From Henricia sp. BOLD:AAB3569 (lineage: Eukaryota > Echinodermata > Asteroidea > Spinulosida > Echinasteridae), in NCBI GenBank assembly GCA_037783545.1, contig JBBELK010000454.1, positions 372,001-436,000 on the forward strand: 64,000 bases of DNA, written 5' to 3'. This document shows positions 30,790 to 43,666 of this stretch, in pieces. The position numbers and the translations under genes were made by a program. Positions within the stretch are counted from its first letter, which is position 1, and the number at the start of each line of letters is the position of its first letter. Below the pieces are notes generated by a model, which worked only from the letters and a program-made list of their open reading frames with translations, was not told where the DNA came from and did not search any database.

Positions 30790-33339
30790 AAACCATTACT
30801 AACCTGGTGTAAGAGAGACAAATAATTATTGGTTTCTCATCAGAGTGCTTTGAAAAGTTATTTTTATGTTGGTTTGTTTTTTCAATTGGTGTAAATTTAT
30901 AAATGAATTATAAGGCCATCGGAATGAAAGTCATAGAATACCGTCCTCCGCCCGCATGACCAAATGGCCGCCGCCGAAATTTTTCATTATTCAAATTTTT
31001 TTTATTATTTCTAAAAATTTGGAACTTCAACGTACTTTCAATACTTGTTCATGAAAGAAATTTATATATATGGCGCTAAACTGAGAAATTCCGACCAATC
31101 AACCAGATTTTTCGAAATCAGATGGCAGACGATAGTCTTGAGCGCGAGATCCAAGTGCTGACACAATTCCACTGTTCGTGTTTCAGTGTAGCCGCGCGAG
31201 ACTGCAAATCCGACTGAAGTCCCGGGGCGCGTTCAATAGCGCAATACGTATGCATAGGAACTGAAAATCGCAAAATCACAACAAAACTTTCCACCCAAGA
31301 CTTGCCAAGTTGATTCTGTGGTTTTCAGTGCGTCGTTTCACTCCAAAATTTCTCCAGGCCGCTTTTGTCAAAGCGACACGCATCAAATCAATGCACACTA
31401 ACATGTAAACAGGCTCAGTTTGAATCCAGCCTGAAACCGCCTTAAACTTCCTGAACAAACAGAGAGAGAGGCGGCTGAAAAATGTAAAATCTTCAATATT
31501 TTGTCCTTTCCCTCAATCCGCATTAACTATAAATGGCTGATAAGTCACTTTAAAAAAAAATACTTGTAGCCGACTTGTAAATTCTTACCCATATTTTTCG
31601 TGAAACGAAGTAAAATACAATTTGTCCTCTTTTATTTGAGTTACCGTTCAGCTGTTCGGTAGAATCAGTGCAGTAAACATATTGCACCGGTGATTATGAT
31701 AAATTAGTCTGATAACACAACCATTCTACTACTGGGATGACTAGTGGAACGTCAGGTTTCCACGTGTGAAAATCCACGACGACTCCGCCGTTATACCCTG
31801 ACGTCACATACGAATTACCAACAATATCCAACAGTTAATTTCTGGGGTACCAGTCTAAATTAAATCACCCATTTATCACGTGACCAAAGTTAAAGGGGCG
31901 ATGACAAAGTGTTATTTTAGTGTTTCGGCAGTGGTTTGAAAAAATTAAACTGAGTGAAACAAATAACTATTTTGTTGACTCTCTTATGGCTGTGACCTAT
32001 CACATATTAAAATGTCTACGTCTTCAATTTGCTCACGTACCATGGTTGATGGAAAACGCGCAAGGTAGACGAATTGCGGTCACTTTCTATAGATTCTTGT
32101 AGTTATTTCGATATTTTTTGTCTATTTTAGCCAAAATAAATAAATAAAATAATATTCGATATAATTCCAAGAAACAGCCGTATATTTAGGACACGTCTAA
32201 TTTCTACAAACTACCAACCTTATTTGTCGCATGTTTTCCTTGCTTCACGGTTAACCAGTCGGTGATCTTTTTTAGGATTGTTGAAACGATAATGGTCCGC
32301 CATAAAAAGCAGAAACATCGTTATCGGGTCGTCACACAGGCGTGAAAATGCTCCTTGCACGTTTGTGTTCAAAACGAGGCTGCGCGTGCAAACGTCATGT
32401 TTTACGATAGATCGCTACGTTTTAAAAGCCAAAGTCAATCGCAAAGAAAAAGTAAACCTCCGGTAAATTATGGGATGCTTACCTTTTCTTTGAGATGGAA
32501 TATTTTGTCCCCATCTCCCTCCACTCCAACCATCTTTGTTTTATATTCATGAAATCATTTAAATGAGACAGCTTAGTCAAAAACGAGATAGCTTACGCAT
32601 TTATCTTTATCAGTTTTCGGGTATTGTAAGAGTTCTTGGATTGTAAGAGCAGCTGCCCTACTCGGGCAAGGTATGGAGCGCTTTGAAATACGTGTCGCGA
32701 ATTTGTTCGTGGTGTATTGACGAGCCGTCGTTAAGCTGATCGCACCCCCCACCCCCCACCCCCCCCGCCCCCAACCCCTACCACCACCATCGCCCCTCCC
32801 CCCAAAATACAATGGGTGCGTTAAGTTAGCTTCCTCGAGTCAGCCCTGTCCTCAGGATGAAACTGATTTGTCAGGGAAACCATGGCAAAGAGGTTAAAAT
32901 CGTGCCGACACGTGAAAGCTAATCGAACGTACTTACTTATTTTGGTCTTCGTCTTGACTGTCAATTTTTACTCATAAAGAAAAACAACACAAACTTTCAA
33001 ATACAAATCGACTTTGTTTTTCACTTTTAATCTACATACATGTACATGTACATTAAACTAAACATTAATAACATGAACACGTTTAACTCGCGCTTAAAGG
33101 TGCAGCATGCAATATCACTTTTAGCAGAATTTTTACGAAACACAAACTATCTCGAGCTACTTCATCGGTCGAGCTTTTTGCATTATTTTTGCCATTTTTA
33201 CTTGGCTAAATTATGGCATGACATTCTGCATTAAGCTGTAAAAGTCTGAGCTGGTTAATATGCTGTTGGAGTCTGCTGCAATGTGAACGGATCTGTGCGC
33301 TATATGAAACTCCAGTATATTAGCATTCTTATTAGACGG
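30790..33339. other. Spacer upstream of CCDC186 and downstream of the GPCR gene
   Basis: It should contain the CCDC186 promoter, but no element can be placed with confidence. A C-rich run lies at 32745-32800, the remainder is AT-rich. Confidence 0.5.
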
Positions 33340-36300
33340 TTAAATTGATGGTTTGGGTAGTTCGGGGCACGCAGCGAACGCTTGCCGACGCGGAATAACC
33401 GGACAGATGACACTCACACGGGACATTTCGTCGACCATGATTGTGGTCGAGCAAGGACCAACAGCGAGAATATTAAACTCATCAACACAACGCACAGCGT
33501 AAAGTTTGGGGATATAGACACAAGCTAGAGTCAGATAAGCGTTGAGAAGAACCACCATGCAGATTGCAGCTTTCATGGTAGGCACATCGGCGACTGTGGA
33601 GTACACCAACGCCGCTGCGGAGAACAGCAACATAGTGGAATAGACGCTGGCTGCAATGAACTTGGACTCGTTGTAGTTGCTGGGGACTCTACGGGCCTTG
33701 AGAGCGTAGAAGCAGCACGTGAGGACCAATATGAGGTTGTAGGCACACGAGGCGTAGAAACTGGCCTTGAAACGGCAGTAGCTGTCCACGTGGTTCACTA
33801 GAACAGACAGCTGAATCATACGTGGCTGGGACGGCGAGACGATGACCCCGGGAACAATGATGGCAAGCTGAAAAATATTGGTACCAAAAAGGAGAAAAGC
33901 CAGTGTTAACAGGGATAGCCTATTACAAGACCCTGCAAGCTCTCACAAGTCCGTGAGCTATGGTCAAGCCACTACATGTATAGACAGCCGAAGTGTGACG
34001 TGGTTGCCATGGCAATTGGCTCTAAACTATCATGGCCGTCGGAAAAAAAGTACCATTGCAAAGCACAGGGACACGGTTCAGTGATTTTAAGTTTAGAGCC
34101 AATTGCCTAGGCAACCAACAAAAGATGACGTATTCACTTCGGCAGTCGTTTGAAATAACCATTATTTCAAACACGACAAGGCCATCACATGCGCAAGATG
34201 ATTACCATAAAACGGGCCTCCCACTAGCACTGTGCGATTTTTGCCACGAATTAGGTACGATTAGGTACGATTGTGTATAGACTCTATACACAATCGTACC
34301 AAATCGTATAAATTCGTAGGAAATTCGTGGAAAAAATCGCACAGTGGGAGGCCCGCTTAAGTCCTTTGGCACCATTATGAATTAAGTTGTCATATAAGGT
34401 ACCGTTTTGGACAGAAAGATCGTGTAACGTTTGTTACCATTGTTTTTGAATGCAGTGGGGCCTTTTTCGTGTCCATCCACTCAACGACAGAAATTTGGGT
34501 TTGCCTAAAATGATAATGGGCTTTTAATTATCAAAAATTGGAAGGAACAAAATCTCACTTGCACTGATATCAGCAGCAATACCAAGATGATCTGATCCCG
34601 AGGTGACACCAGCTTGGGAGACTTCTTAGACGTCTTGGCTCCTTGGAAGATGCGATGGATGCGGTTCACCTTCAGCAGAGTCGAGGCGTACGTGAGAGTC
34701 AGGGACAGCGCAATCATGCCATCAGATACCGCACAGGACGTAAGGGTGGGGTCGATAAGAATGGGGATAACGGTCAGGCAAGACAGCAAGATACCTAGGA
34801 GGTTAACGGTACTGAGCTCACGACTCGTTGCCTTGATCAGTGGGTGGTTACGGTAATACCGCAGACCTAAACCGACACAGGAGGTCACGAGAAGACCGGT
34901 GAATGCTGCTGCAAGTATGAAGCAGTTCAGGCCACTTGTCCAAACAGTTGTGAAAGGCTCGATTGGTATGCAGACGGTGTGGTTAGTATTCGGCCAATAG
35001 AACTTGTCACATGTATGACAAACTGTGTAATTGATAACTATTTCGTTTGGCATACATTTCTGACATCCGCAACAGCATTTCTTGTCTATGGGGACCGAAA
35101 TTTGTCCAGGAGGGCAAATTTTCCGGCACAGAGAGCGTGGAGGGGACGTTATATTACCGGGCCAGGGGAGGTTTTCGTCGATCATTTTGAGCTGCGAGTG
35201 TCGGTCAGCGCGAGAATCCCAGAAGCCAATACAAGCCTCGTCGTATGAATCATTGACAATCGTAAGGCGATATTTCGCACCAGGGTCTCCGTACTTATTA
35301 AAGGCAAAATGCTCGTCTACGCCAATAAAACTCACGTTCCGTAAATACGACAAGAGTCTTGGGCCAGTCGCAGCTTCTTCGAGACATTCCAAGGCGCCGT
35401 CACACTCTCCCTTCAAGATCTCATCTAAGGCAAACGCAAACGCATAGACAGCGTCAACAACATGGTGATCGTCACAGCTATCGTCACAATCGTAGGGACA
35501 GGTCTTGAGATCCTCACACTCGGAGTTTTGTGAGACTTTATAATTTAAAACTCGGTTGAGCCATATGTTCATTGTCCTCCCCTCAACCTGAGCGGACCGG
35601 TAGTAATCGTGGAAACCAGGGACTTCCTTGTAATAAGACCGAATAGCAATGCTCCCCAATGTCTTTTTCACAAGGCCATGTTTGAACAAGAATGATACAG
35701 CACCAAAGGTGTTGGAAGAAACAAGGGTGACTCCGGAGTGGTCGGGGCTGACTTTAAATAAAGCCTTCAGAAGATCGTAACCCGTTTTAGATGGATGGAG
35801 AAAGAATATGATGATCTTGGCCTCCTGAAATTCCAACATTTTATCCACAATATCCTGAATTTCGTACGGATGTTTCTCTTCGGAAAGTGGCACCGAATAT
35901 GCTAGGCATATTTCGCTGGCATCGGCTAAGTTTTCAATCTCTTGAGCGCCGTGGATACCAAATGTATTTCTGGAGTATACGAGGCCAACGTACCTCCAGT
36001 TGAACTGAAGGAGAACATCAATAATGGCGGAAGCTTGCAAGAATCCGGGAGGCCACGTTCGCAAAAAATACGGAAACCTCGACTTGTCGCTGAGTTCAAT
36101 ACTCGAGCCTGCGTACGAAACCACGGGGATTTGATGTACGGTCGTCACTAGAGCGGTTGCAACGCTCTCAGAGCTCGCCCCGGGACCTACGATTCCGATA
36201 AATCGACCAGATAGCCTTCGCCGATGTTTGCTTCCGAAGCCGATCAAGGAGAGAGCCACAGACGCCGCGAGAGACTCATCCTCGCAATAAGGTCTTATGT

Positions 36301-36622
36301 CGTAACCCAGAGTTACATTAGGGAGTAAATCGGACCGATTATTAATTTGGTTGATGGTGTAAATCATCAATTCAACTTTCAACGCCGATCGCTTGCGCGG
36401 GTTACTACCAATGCATCCGTGCTGGCCATCCGAGTTGTAGACGTAAAACAACCCACCAAGAATGAAGTGTCCATCCTCGCTTATTCTGGTTTTAGCCTCC
36501 CTCGGGAGATTGCTGGAAACAAGATACGCCGGGAGGAGCAACACAAACACCGGTACAACAATCATGATTCTCCCACCTCTGAGAATGTCGTCGTCCTGTT
36601 CACTGGCACTTCGTGTCCGCAA
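33340..36622 (-). CDS. Class C GPCR, metabotropic glutamate receptor-like, two exons
   Basis: Exons 34559-36622 and 33340-33867 join in phase 0 (donor GTGAGA, acceptor TTTTTCAG) to give 863 residues. The first ATG precedes a signal peptide by 19 residues; Met20 (36565) starts directly at MIVVPVFVLLLPAYL and may be the real start. Order: Venus flytrap ligand-binding domain about 50-485 (LLPNVTLGYDI, then GPGASSESV), cysteine-rich domain about 497-552 (CCCGCQKC, then WPNTNHTVC), seven membrane segments from about 565 to 812, with SSRELS-type loop ATSRELSTVN, KVNRIHRIF after TM3, NYNESKFI before TM6 and PKLY ending TM7. The cytosolic tail is short (about 50 residues). Length and layout fit mGluRs. 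Several glutamate-contact positions differ (Thr to Ser, Asp to Gly in WPPG, Tyr to Phe), so the ligand may not be glutamate. The intron 33868-34558 is filled with repeats. Confidence 0.9.
34000..34358. repeat. Two hairpin repeats in the GPCR intron
   Basis: 34000-34152 is the CATGGCCGTCGGAAAAA repeat with paired edges ATTGGCTCTAAAC. 34212-34358 is a separate hairpin (GGGCCTCCCACTAGCACTGT and complement) with a centre TATAGACTCTATA. Confidence 0.8.
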
Positions 36623-36839
36623 CGGGGAAACTTCACGTCTTCAGCACAACCAGATTTTTTTCAAGAGATCATACAAAAGATGAAAATTTCGTGGTTTCGG
36701 AAACCAGCACTGACTGCAACTTGCAAGATGCCCCAACGACGTTCTGCTGAGTTGGAGAATGGAGGGCAATTTAACAAGAGACGAACGACAATTTTAAAGG
36801 CAAAGGTTGCAGTCAACTCTATAAATAATTAACCCAAGT

Positions 36840-38440
36840 TTCCAAACAGTGCCTGCCCAGAACCACATGTTAAACACCAATCCATCTAAATTATTCAATT
36901 ATCTAAGGGGCGCACAACAAATACTGCGTGGTTAGCAATTTGATTTTTTTTGTCCCAGGCAAGAGCGGTGAGGTATACTTTTACAACGATCGAGATTCAT
37001 CCCCGGAAGTACCAAGTTTCGATTACAAGCCATAATCTGATTAAAGGTCTATATCATTTGCAAATTGCAATGACCCAAAATTGTACTTGATGCGTTGACA
37101 AGAAAATTACTCAATGTGTTGATAGCAAGTGTACTCCATGGTGTAACAAAGACCACGTGAATTAACTGAATTTCCTCTGTCCAAAATGGGACCTTTCTAT
37201 ATTAACAATTGAATTTGTTTTTAATGAGTGTACACACGCAATTTGTTTGATCATTCACTTCGCACAAAACCACGATTATATTTCAGTTTCCTATAAGAAA
37301 AAATACTACATTTATGTATCTGGAATTGGTACGGGTTTGTTTTACAACATTCTTCTTCAAAAATAGGAATAGACCCTTTGCACCAGTGGCCATGGCAGTT
37401 TCATATTGAAATCATGATGTGACAATAGATCAACAATTAAAGTGCCTACTCGTGCAGGATACATGGTGACAATACCTACTGTCATGGCCGCCCCCGAAAA
37501 GGGTCTATAGTGAAGCTTCATCGGAAAACGGATACATTGTACCTTTAAGGAATGCCTCGACAACCGCTGATTTCCATCCAGTCACGTGTTTGCTATGTAC
37601 ACGAAAAACATTTACCGATTAATTTGACTAAATTATAGGGAATAGTTTCGTTGAATGATTTTTGTCGAGTGCGGCAGGCGATATTAAAGATTCGAAATAG
37701 CACGACCTTAATTGGTAAAACGTTCGACACGGTGTAGTCTCAGAATATACAATCTACAGGCACACATTTAATCGGTATTTGCAACGAATTGTATTGCTAC
37801 AATCTAACATCGTGAACTATCATTGAATCAACTCCGATGATTGGTCAATAAAATTCTCTGCGTGACCAATGCATTACGAGAAACTGCGTTTTCGAAACGG
37901 CTGCTATCACCTTCAGCTTCGCCGAAACATGAACCGCGTCAAAAACGGTTGGCTGCAACCATGGCTGCAACTGACTGTAGCGCCCTCTTACGACGAGACA
38001 TGAAAAACGTTTGTGAAATGGCGTACATGCATATCCGCGCAAAGATCCTATACTCTAAATTTAGCTCCCCACCCTGCACTCCCCAAAAATGCCAAAAAAC
38101 CAAAATGGTAGTACTAAAGCGACATAAATACATGGAAAAAAATCCCCAAAACGCAGACTAATAAACAGGACTGAAATAAATGCTTTATTAACACACTGCA
38201 ATAGGTTTTTATTCATCAAATCTATAACTTTTTACAAGTTCATAACATCCTTTTTAAAACTATCCTCAAATCAATCTTTTTTTTAAGTATGATTTTCATT
38301 AGAACTACAAGGAAATATGACACTTATATACAACATTATTGAAAATATTGACGTAGTGGTTGTATAACTGCACTAAAATTGATTTCATTGAAGCTGAATT
38401 ACCTTGAAACATTATAAAAAAGGTATTGCTTTCCAAAATA
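36840..38440. other. Spacer upstream of the GPCR gene
   Basis: One reverse copy of the 140-bp repeat lies at 37373-37508. The rest has no gene signal. The GPCR promoter is expected near the start of this stretch but is not visible. Confidence 0.5.
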
Positions 38441-38450
38441 GACCGATCCT

Positions 38451-38608
38451 GCAGCCGATTTCACGAAAGAGTGCGCAACTTTTGCAAAATGGCACAAGCC
38501 CCATAGCTTGCGTGTAATTTTCACAGGAATGTTGCGCAGCCTACGCAATAAAAAATGTTGCGCAAGGGGACTTACGCAGTGCGTAAGGATTCGTGAAATC
38601 GGCTGCAG
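38451..38608. repeat. Hairpin GCAGCCGATTTCACGAA, copy 1
   Basis: Inverted ends and a centre with GCGCAACTTTTGCAAAATGG. Further copies at 48197-48360 and 49691-49856 in the Tincar-like gene introns. Confidence 0.85.
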
Positions 38609-38940
38609 TAAGTCTACAAAGCCCACATTGTTAGACCAATATTTCTTCATCAACAAGTTAAATCGAAATAAACAAGTTCAATCGAAAATTTCATGTGACA
38701 TCAAAATATTCACATGACAGGTTTACTACACATTACATTATTGCGTGCTAAAAATTCCCACTCTCATTTAGATAAATATTTTGTGTTTTGGTTGCTCGGT
38801 AAAGCGTTTGGATCACTAAAAGACCACATGGCAGAGATGGCAGCATTGCAATCTGAAGACTAATTTGCCACAGGGCACCCGCTTTGGACACAATTTTATA
38901 CCTTACACCCAAGCCCTATTTAAACCCCACATTTGAAACA

Positions 38941-39379
38941 GAGTCTTTCCACAGTAAAGGGGGCATTTTGGCAACACAGACCATATTTTCCAGAAAATAC
39001 CTTTACGTCTGGTCTCAAAATAAAAGAAATAAGTTTCAGTTGTTTTGAAGAGATAACCTAGGCCCAAAAAGGGTTACAAATAGTGTGACAACATGCCTTT
39101 CTAAAAACCCTGTGTACAAATTTCCAATATACGCTCGTAACCAGGACGGCCTAACATGTAACACTGTAAGTGTCCGTCCCGGTTACGAGCGTATATTGGA
39201 AATTTGTACACAAGGTTTTTAGAAAGGCATGTTGTCACACTATTTGTAACCCTTTTTGGGCCTAAGTTATCTCTTCAGAACAACTGAAACTTATTTCTTT
39301 TATTTTGAGACAAGACAAGGGTATTTTCTGGAAAATATGGTCTGTGTTGCCAAAATGCCCCCTTTACTGTGGAAAGACC
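38941..39379. repeat. Long hairpin element, copy 3
   Basis: The most complete copy of the family, with arms that pair almost throughout around a short centre (GGACGGCCTAACATGTAACA region). It lies in the spacer between the GPCR and the Tincar-like gene. Confidence 0.9.
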
Positions 39380-39975
39380 CAGCTAGCTATGCATTCTAGA
39401 ATTATGTCACAATACTGATCGTACACACAATTGTACTAGCTACGCCTCTGTGTAAATTGTAAATGTTGGCATTCAAAATGATTAGTTGATACACTTTTTC
39501 TCTCATCACAAGTTTGGCTGTTTCATTTCAATGGTGATTAGGCACCATACCAAATATCTGGGCAGTATCTGGAAAAACATTCAGATGTTTTTGGCGATGG
39601 TCGGTCGACAATCGCAAGAAAAACAAACAAACAAACAAACATTCCATGTTTGAAAATGATAGCACATCATGCATCGTGATTTCACACAACAGTTCAAACT
39701 ATCCTTCACGTACATGTATAGTCAAAAAAATTAAATCATAATAATTTTGTACTTTTGCTTTCTCATGTTTACAAATACTGTACATACATGTAGACTTAAA
39801 CATTCATTGTTGTAAATTGCTTGTTTATCATTGAAATTTAACACCACGTATTTCTGAAATTCCTCTGAGGTATACTTTTGAAAATGGCAATAAAAACTAT
39901 CAAAAAAATAAATAAATAAACAAACCCCTAAACAACACGAAATGAACAAACAATTTGAACAGAGTAAATGATTAT

Positions 39976-40201
39976 CGATTAGGGTTTGTTTTACCCTAAC
40001 CCACATAACTTGATTAGCACTGTATACTCGGTGCTTCTCCGAGACACTATGAGAACAATTCTTAGCGTGCTCGGGTGGGACTCGAACCCACGACCTCCTG
40101 CATAGTGTCTCGGGGAAACACCGAGTATGCGGTGCTAATCAAGTTACGTCGGGCGAGGCAAAAACAAACCCTCTTTGATATTTATTCTACCCGACGCAAG
40201 C
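39976..40201. repeat. Shorter palindrome of the tRNA-Thr-derived family
   Basis: The arms carry ACTCGGTGCTTCTCCGAGAC and its diverged complement around a truncated tRNA part (GGGACTCGAACCCACGACCT). It ends next to the Tc1-type element at 40243. Confidence 0.75.
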
Positions 40202-40242
40202 CAAATTGCATTCTCTCGATAGTGAATGTTTATTAACATTAG

Positions 40243-40809
40243 TACACTACCCATCAAAACTTTAGAAACACCTTGAAAGTTTCAGGTTTTTCAGAAGAAA
40301 ACGTATAATTTTGTGAATGTCAATTAATTTTGTGAATGTTAATTTTGTGAAAGCAAATGTAGGTGTATTCTAACAAAAAGCAATATATACATGTTAATTT
40401 AAGTGCTATCTTCGGCCTCAGCAGTGGGCTTTATCAACAAATTGGAGAGAAAGAAGCTATCATCAAAGAATCCCCCAATCTCTGCATCCTGATTATCAGT
40501 TTCTCCAAACATTCAGTGGAAATACCCCTCCTTTAAGACTCTCCAGAGGTGTTCTTGGCTAGTTGGGCTATTCTTTCCGACCTTGCGATCCAACTCCTCC
40601 CAGAGCAGCTCATTGGGATTAAGATCAGGTGACTGGGCAGGCCATTCCACGATGGACAGCACTCCTAATGACTGCTTTCTCTCCAGATACCCCTTACACC
40701 TCCGTTTGCTTTAATAGCTTGGTTTATTATTATGAATAAACAAAATAATACTTCCTTCCCAAAAACCTAAAACTTTCAAGGTGTTTCCAAAGTTTTGATG
40801 GGTAGTGTA
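40243..40809 (-). mobile_element. Tc1/mariner element, internally deleted, with transposase remnant
   Basis: The ends are inverted repeats (TACACTACCCATCAAAACTT and its complement), each starting in TA. Inside, the minus strand at about 40520-40690 encodes a recognisable C-terminal piece of a Tc1 transposase (WPAQSPDLNPNELLWEELDR), the part with the third catalytic acidic region. The remainder of the transposase gene is missing, so the copy cannot move by itself. Confidence 0.85.
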
Positions 40810-42269
40810 CCCTCTATAATACCTGATTTCCAATAATATCTGATTTCTTTATACATTTGCTTCTGTTATTAGTTTACATGAAAAATTACGAAAACGTCAA
40901 CTGATGCATGTACATGTAGCGGCAGAGATTCCAAGTCAAAAAGCATTACACGACGGCTATTTTTCCCCGTGCAAACCCAATTCTCTACATGCAGGTTCGC
41001 TTATGTGGGACAGCCATTTCTAATTAATTTTACTCCAATATGGTTAATATGTGAGAAATTCATTAACAAAAAAATCGGCTTTGTACAATTAGGATTAATT
41101 AATCATTAATCTCAAAATTTACTTTAAGTATTGGCATTGAAGATTAAAACATGTAAAAGATTTTTGAACAATCATCTGTCATAAATTAAATAGGAAATTA
41201 AAAAACTGGCCATGTCAAACAAGTACACTGCTATTCGCAGATGATTAAAGATTAATTCTCGTTCTCCGACAAAACACAATCTTTCACTCTTGAATGTCAG
41301 TACGTATTTGTGCGTCTTTAATTTGAGATTGCCGGAAATTAGTGTAACACTTCATAATGTCAATTCATTCCAAAGTAAATTTTCTCCTCCAAAGCAAACA
41401 CTGTAGCTAAGATGTTTAATTTATTAATACTGTGCATGTATTTAACATCTATTAATAAATACCTTAGACAGTTTACGCATTCCTATTGGCTGAGAGCATG
41501 TCACGTGGCCAGTCTTAAACGGACGATAAAGACCGGCCAGTCTTAAACACTTTTTAGCCTGGCTCGCGTCTTATTCAGCGCTTATGGAACACGCACACAG
41601 AAACTGCACGCGCCCGAAAGCAAAATGTGCAAAGTACGCTTGCATTACCTGTAACGCGCGCATCGAACAAAAACAACTCGACACACAGCAGTTTGAACAA
41701 ACGCGATCGTCATGCATGTACATTGCAAAATATGGCAAAACTACAGGAATTTTTGTGAGTTTTACCGATTTAAACAAAGGTATTTATGGATAGGAATAAA
41801 AGTCTTAAACGATCCGTTTAAAACCAGCTAGGGTCCTGGACGTTGATTATCACTTGTCCAGGCCTCTATCTGGTTTTAAACGCATGTTTAAGACTGGCCA
41901 AACCCACTTTTATTCCCTAAATAAAACAGACTGTGAGCTGATTGCACTTAAGCTAAGCAACGATCGAAGAAGCAAGAAAAGGAGTGGTGCCTTTTCTTGT
42001 TTATTTCTACATGTACTTCTGATGAAACTAAAAATCTATGCAAATGGCCATTGCCGGGTAATGGAAAGAACAGTTTCTGGTTTAAACACGTTTATCAATG
42101 TGCTTCCAAAGAGGAAAATATAAAGATAATTGATTAAATTTAATAAATTTAGAAAAAAAAGGTTTTTCTGTAGTTACTGTTGGGCATTTGCCAACAATTG
42201 CTACAAATGTATACATACACGTAAATTCCCCTTTTCATGAAAATGACAGAACACATTTTGCTTTAGACT

Positions 42270-42395
42270 GCAGTGTTCTCCACTGCCGGTTTTGTCCGGG
42301 CGCGCCGCCCGGACAAAATCCTCAGAGGTACCGTTAGTGCCCGGACAAAAATTTGCCGCCCGGACAAAAAACTTGGTCGCCCGGACAAAAAAATA
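42270..42395. repeat. Cluster of GCCCGGACAAAA motifs
   Basis: The motif recurs at least five times at irregular spacing on the plus strand, once as a palindrome (GTCCGGGCGCGCCGCCCGGAC). Function unknown. Confidence 0.7.
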
Positions 42396-42841
42396 ATAAA
42401 TTTCTCCTCTAAAACACTACGAAAGTACAGCCGAGTCATTCCAAAATGAGGTGTAAATTCACCTAACGTGATTCGGTAGCCACTGTTGTCATTATCGTTC
42501 ATTTTCCACGCATACATGTATCTATCGGATTGGCGACCCAAATCCGCATCGATAACGGCCATGACAGAAGCATGCATTTGTTGAACAGCGCCCTCAAGAG
42601 GCGAAGTTGTTGACGGGCCTCTTGAGGGCGGTGCATGCCAAGCACTGTGCCGCTACGTGCGTGCGTGCGTGCGTGCTTGCGTGCGTCCTCCACCCCCCCA
42701 CCCCAATGAGCGACGTCGTATAAATTGTATTTGGCAGTTTTGTTTTGTGAATAATGTCAGCAAATTGAATTCTGGCTTAAAGGAATATTAGAAAGTTATA
42801 GATTGTGACATTGACTATGTGGACTGCGACATGATGACATC

Positions 42842-42990
42842 GATGTTGAGGCTTTGTACATGCGTCAAGTCGTCTCGCACGTCCACTGTCACAATCCAGA
42901 ACACAATGATTGTGGTTTTGGTGTTCATGATTGTGGCAGTGGATGAGAGATGTGACTTGACGCATGTACAAAGCCTCAACATTGACGTCA
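42842..42990. repeat. Hairpin with GATGTTGAGGCTTTGTACAT arms
   Basis: The 35-bp left arm is complemented at 42950-42990 (TGACTTGACGCATGTACAAA). The loop holds ACAATGATTGTGGTTTTGG. Confidence 0.8.
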
Positions 42991-43039
42991 ATCACGTCGC
43001 AGTCAACCTAGACCCCAATCTCACCAGAGAAATCGCTTC

Positions 43040-43515
43040 GTTCGACGAAGATTAGTTAATCATCGTTAGTTAATGAAGCGTGCATCCACATATCACTTAA
43101 CGAAGATCGAATGAAGAGCGGTACCATACACATTACAAACGACCGCTATCGAAGATCGAATGAAGCTGTGGGAGGTCATACATGCGCGTCGCGCGTCTAG
43201 ACGCGCTGTGTGGTATTCCAGTGGCACTTCAAAAACAAAGCTTGCTGGACGCTTGACACACAACGCGCTTGTGCAACCAGGCCTGCCAAATTGCTTCGTC
43301 AAACGAAGGGAGCGTTCTCATTACAAATTTTCTTTATCGAATGAAGCGATGTCTTCATCGAATGAAGCGATGTCCTCATTGAATGAAGCGATGTCTTCGT
43401 CGAATGAAGCTATTTGATTCATCGAATGAAGCGATTCTAATCATCGTCGAATGAAGAGGCGTGCGTTCACATCAGGAAAACACTTTGTCGAATCATCGTC
43501 GAACGAAGCGATTTC
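43040..43515. repeat. Degenerate minisatellite of TCGAATGAAGCGATG units
   Basis: Units related to GTCTTCATCGAATGAAGCGA recur about ten times, most regularly at 43330-43440. It ends about 150 bp before the 3' end of the Tincar-like coding region. Confidence 0.75.
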
Positions 43516-43666
43516 TCTAGTGAGAACGGGGTCCATGTCGACATGACAATCTAAAACCTCTAGTATTAGTCCCCGAGGACCCCCTTATTGCGTAATATAA
43601 AACCCTTCATTATTATTCAATATTACCTAATTCCTAGCATGTTGCTAAGACATTTGCCGTATCTGT

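Noticed and set aside
35082-36832. Several plus-strand frames up to 161 codons
   Set aside because: They are antisense shadows of the GPCR exon and match no family.
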